The translations under genes were made by a program, and so were the position numbers. From Clostridia bacterium (GTDB lineage: Bacteria; Bacillota; Clostridia; Christensenellales; Aristaeellaceae): a stretch of DNA of 7,997 nt. Positions within the stretch are counted from its first letter, which is position 1. Every line of letters starts with the position of its first letter. The stretch is taken from contig CAAEEC010000258.1 of assembly GCA_900754755.1 (NCBI GenBank), forward strand, positions 1 through 7,997. Direction: 5' to 3'. The notes beneath the pieces were generated by a model, which was not told the DNA's origin, searched no databases, and worked only from the letters and a program-made list of their open reading frames with translations. This document shows positions 7,166 to 7,997 of the stretch, one piece after another.

Positions 7166-7423
7166 ATGCACCTGGCGAAAATCTCTGCGAACGGTCAAAT
7201 CACTGTGCCGGTGGAAATCCGGCGACAGCTTGGGCTAAAATCCGGCGATAAAATCCTCTTTCTCCAAAAGCAGAATGGGGAAATCGTTGTCAGCAACGCC
7301 TCCGCTGCGGCCATCCGCAAAGCACAGGCCGCCTTTGCCGGGGTGGCTGAAGCGCTGGGCGTATCCGGCGAGGAGGATATTCAGGCGCTTGTAGACGAAG
7401 CGCGCTATGGAAAGGGACGGTAA
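7166..7423 (+). CDS. AbrB/SpoVT-type (swapped-hairpin) antitoxin
   Basis: The product is 85 aa from ATG 7166, with AAGGGTGG at 7153-7160 as ribosome binding site; a GTG at 7157 falls inside that site. Residues 3-35 match the AbrB/MazE-like DNA-binding fold: ISANGQITVPVEIRRQLGLK followed by SGDKILFL and a strand EIVVSN. The C-terminal half (about 45-85) is helical and acidic and would be the part that binds the toxin. It is the first gene of a two-gene unit; the toxin ATG follows one nt after its stop. Antitoxins of this type normally neutralise the partner PIN ribonuclease and repress their own operon. With the toxin frameshifted, this may now be an orphan. Confidence 0.88.
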   Translation: MHLAKISANGQITVPVEIRRQLGLKSGDKILFLQKQNGEIVVSNASAAAIRKAQAAFAGVAEALGVSGEEDIQALVDEARYGKGR

Positions 7424-7424
7424 A

Positions 7425-7815
7425 ATGCGGATATTGGTAGATACAAACATTCTGTTTTCCGCATTGGTCTTTCCCCGTTCCAAACCGGCGCGAGCGTTGC
7501 TCTATATCGCAGACAATCATGAAGTCGTCCTGTGTGACCGCAACATTGCGGGATATTCTTGGACGGAAAGCGCCAAAGTATCTCCCGGATGCTGAAGTGC
7601 TGCTGGCAGAGATGTCCTATGAGTTAATCCCTGCGGTAGACCATGCGGAAAAGCTGATACGCGACGCAAAAGACCAGCCGATCTTAAACGCGGCCATCGT
7701 GTCGGATGTGGATATTATCCTCACCGGCGATAAAGATTTTTTAAGCCTGGATGTGGAACATCCAAAGTGCAAGACTGTTGCGCAGTTTTTTGAAAGGGAA
7801 GGCGTAGAGGACTGA
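7425..7815 (+). pseudogene. PIN-domain toxin (ribonuclease family), frameshifted
   Basis: ATG 7425 opens a frame beginning MRILVDTNILFSALVFPRSK, the PIN N-terminus with catalytic Asp6. After DRNI (about 7547) this frame runs into unrelated residues and stops near 7595. The rest of the protein continues in the +1 frame from about 7546 (LRDILGRKAPKYLPDAE, then PILNAAIVSDVD and ILTGDKDFLS with the C-terminal acidic residues) to TGA 7813-7815. The observed AACATTGCGGGATATT becomes an open reading frame if a second ATTGCGG copy plus one A is restored (ATTGCGGAATTGCGG). This gives NIAELRDIL and a 132-aa protein, the normal length for the family. The lost 8 bp would include the GAA codon for the conserved central Glu. 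An internal ATG at 7519 could start a 98-aa fragment, but it has no ribosome binding site. Sequencing error is the main alternative. Confidence 0.85.
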
Positions 7816-7831
7816 CCTCTGCGCCTTTTCT
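7801..7831 (+). terminator. Rho-independent terminator overlapping the toxin stop codon
   Basis: GGCGTAGAGG (7801-7810) pairs with CCTCTGCGCC (7816-7825) over 10 bp, with one G-U wobble and a 5-nt loop ACTGA, followed directly by TTTTCT. The loop ends with the TGA stop of the PIN gene, so the last codons form the stem. On the other strand the stem is followed by a pyrimidine-rich stretch (TTCCCTTTC), so it may also weakly end transcription of the converging gene. Confidence 0.85.
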
Positions 7832-7851
7832 CCAGTGATCTTGGAATGGGC

Positions 7852-7997
7852 CTATACAAGCGTGTAAGAAACCATTTTGTAGGTGGAGCGGTCGGCTAGG
7901 TCGGTGGAATAGACCACTGCCGCGCCCTGGTTGCAGGGGGCGCCATATTTGTCGATGGCTTCCGCAAAAGAGAGGCCCAACTCGTTGTTGTCCCAGA
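7852..7997 (-). CDS. C-terminal end of an unidentified minus-strand gene (partial)
   Basis: Read on the minus strand from the right edge, 47 residues are open and end with TAG (CTA at 7852-7854). The visible part starts WDNNELGLSFAEAIDKYGAP and ends TYKMVSYTLV. It is a moderately polar sequence with no membrane segment or motif I recognise; the last strand-like residues suggest a beta-rich end. It converges on the toxin unit across the terminator at 7801-7831. No function is proposed. Open frame and codon use suggest a real gene, though the fragment is short. Confidence 0.5.
   Translation of the reverse strand, partial: WDNNELGLSFAEAIDKYGAPCNQGAAVVYSTDLADRSTYKMVSYTLV

Noticed and set aside
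1..7997. CRISPR array, tRNA, rRNA or insertion sequence
   Set aside because: No regularly spaced repeats, cloverleaf-like segments, transposase motifs or terminal inverted repeats were seen.

Overview
The window is GC-rich throughout (very frequent GCGC/CGCG runs). Its genes are typical of a gut-type Firmicute of the class Clostridia: a LytTR response regulator, a GHKL histidine kinase, a paired ABC half-transporter system and an AbrB/PIN toxin-antitoxin module. The start sites have clear GGAGG-type ribosome binding sites. The taxonomic placement is inferred from gene families and style; no marker gene is present.

Layout. Positions 2-67 hold the last codons of an unidentified plus-strand gene. 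Positions 72-224 hold a short hydrophobic reading frame, split by an in-frame TGA, that looks like the remains of a two-helix membrane protein. Five plus-strand genes follow, closely packed from 301 to 6986: a short GH127/DUF1680-like glycosidase, a LytTR response regulator, a kinase without membrane segments that overlaps it by 14 nt, and two ABC half-transporters that overlap by 4 nt (ATGA). A probable extended -10 promoter lies just before the first ABC gene, so the transporter pair may be transcribed separately from the regulators.

After a 179-nt, more AT-rich spacer with a TATAAT promoter comes a second unit: an AbrB-type antitoxin followed by its PIN-domain toxin. The toxin gene is frameshifted. 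The break is explained exactly by loss of 8 bp between two 7-bp direct repeats, which would also have removed the central conserved glutamate of the PIN active site. A strong hairpin terminator overlaps the toxin stop codon. On the other side of it, a minus-strand gene of unknown function converges and runs off the right edge.

How the genes may work together (inference). The kinase and regulator probably control the ABC exporter pair in response to a signal that the kinase cannot sense through its own membrane domain. No precursor peptide, maturation enzyme or C39 peptidase domain is visible, so the exported substrate is unknown. The cytosolic GH127-like enzyme keeps the zinc/cysteine centre of the family but lacks the usual acid/base glutamate. 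No wholly new system can be demonstrated. The most distinctive points are the soluble-kinase plus GH127-like plus ABC exporter cassette, and the precisely explicable inactivation of the PIN toxin.
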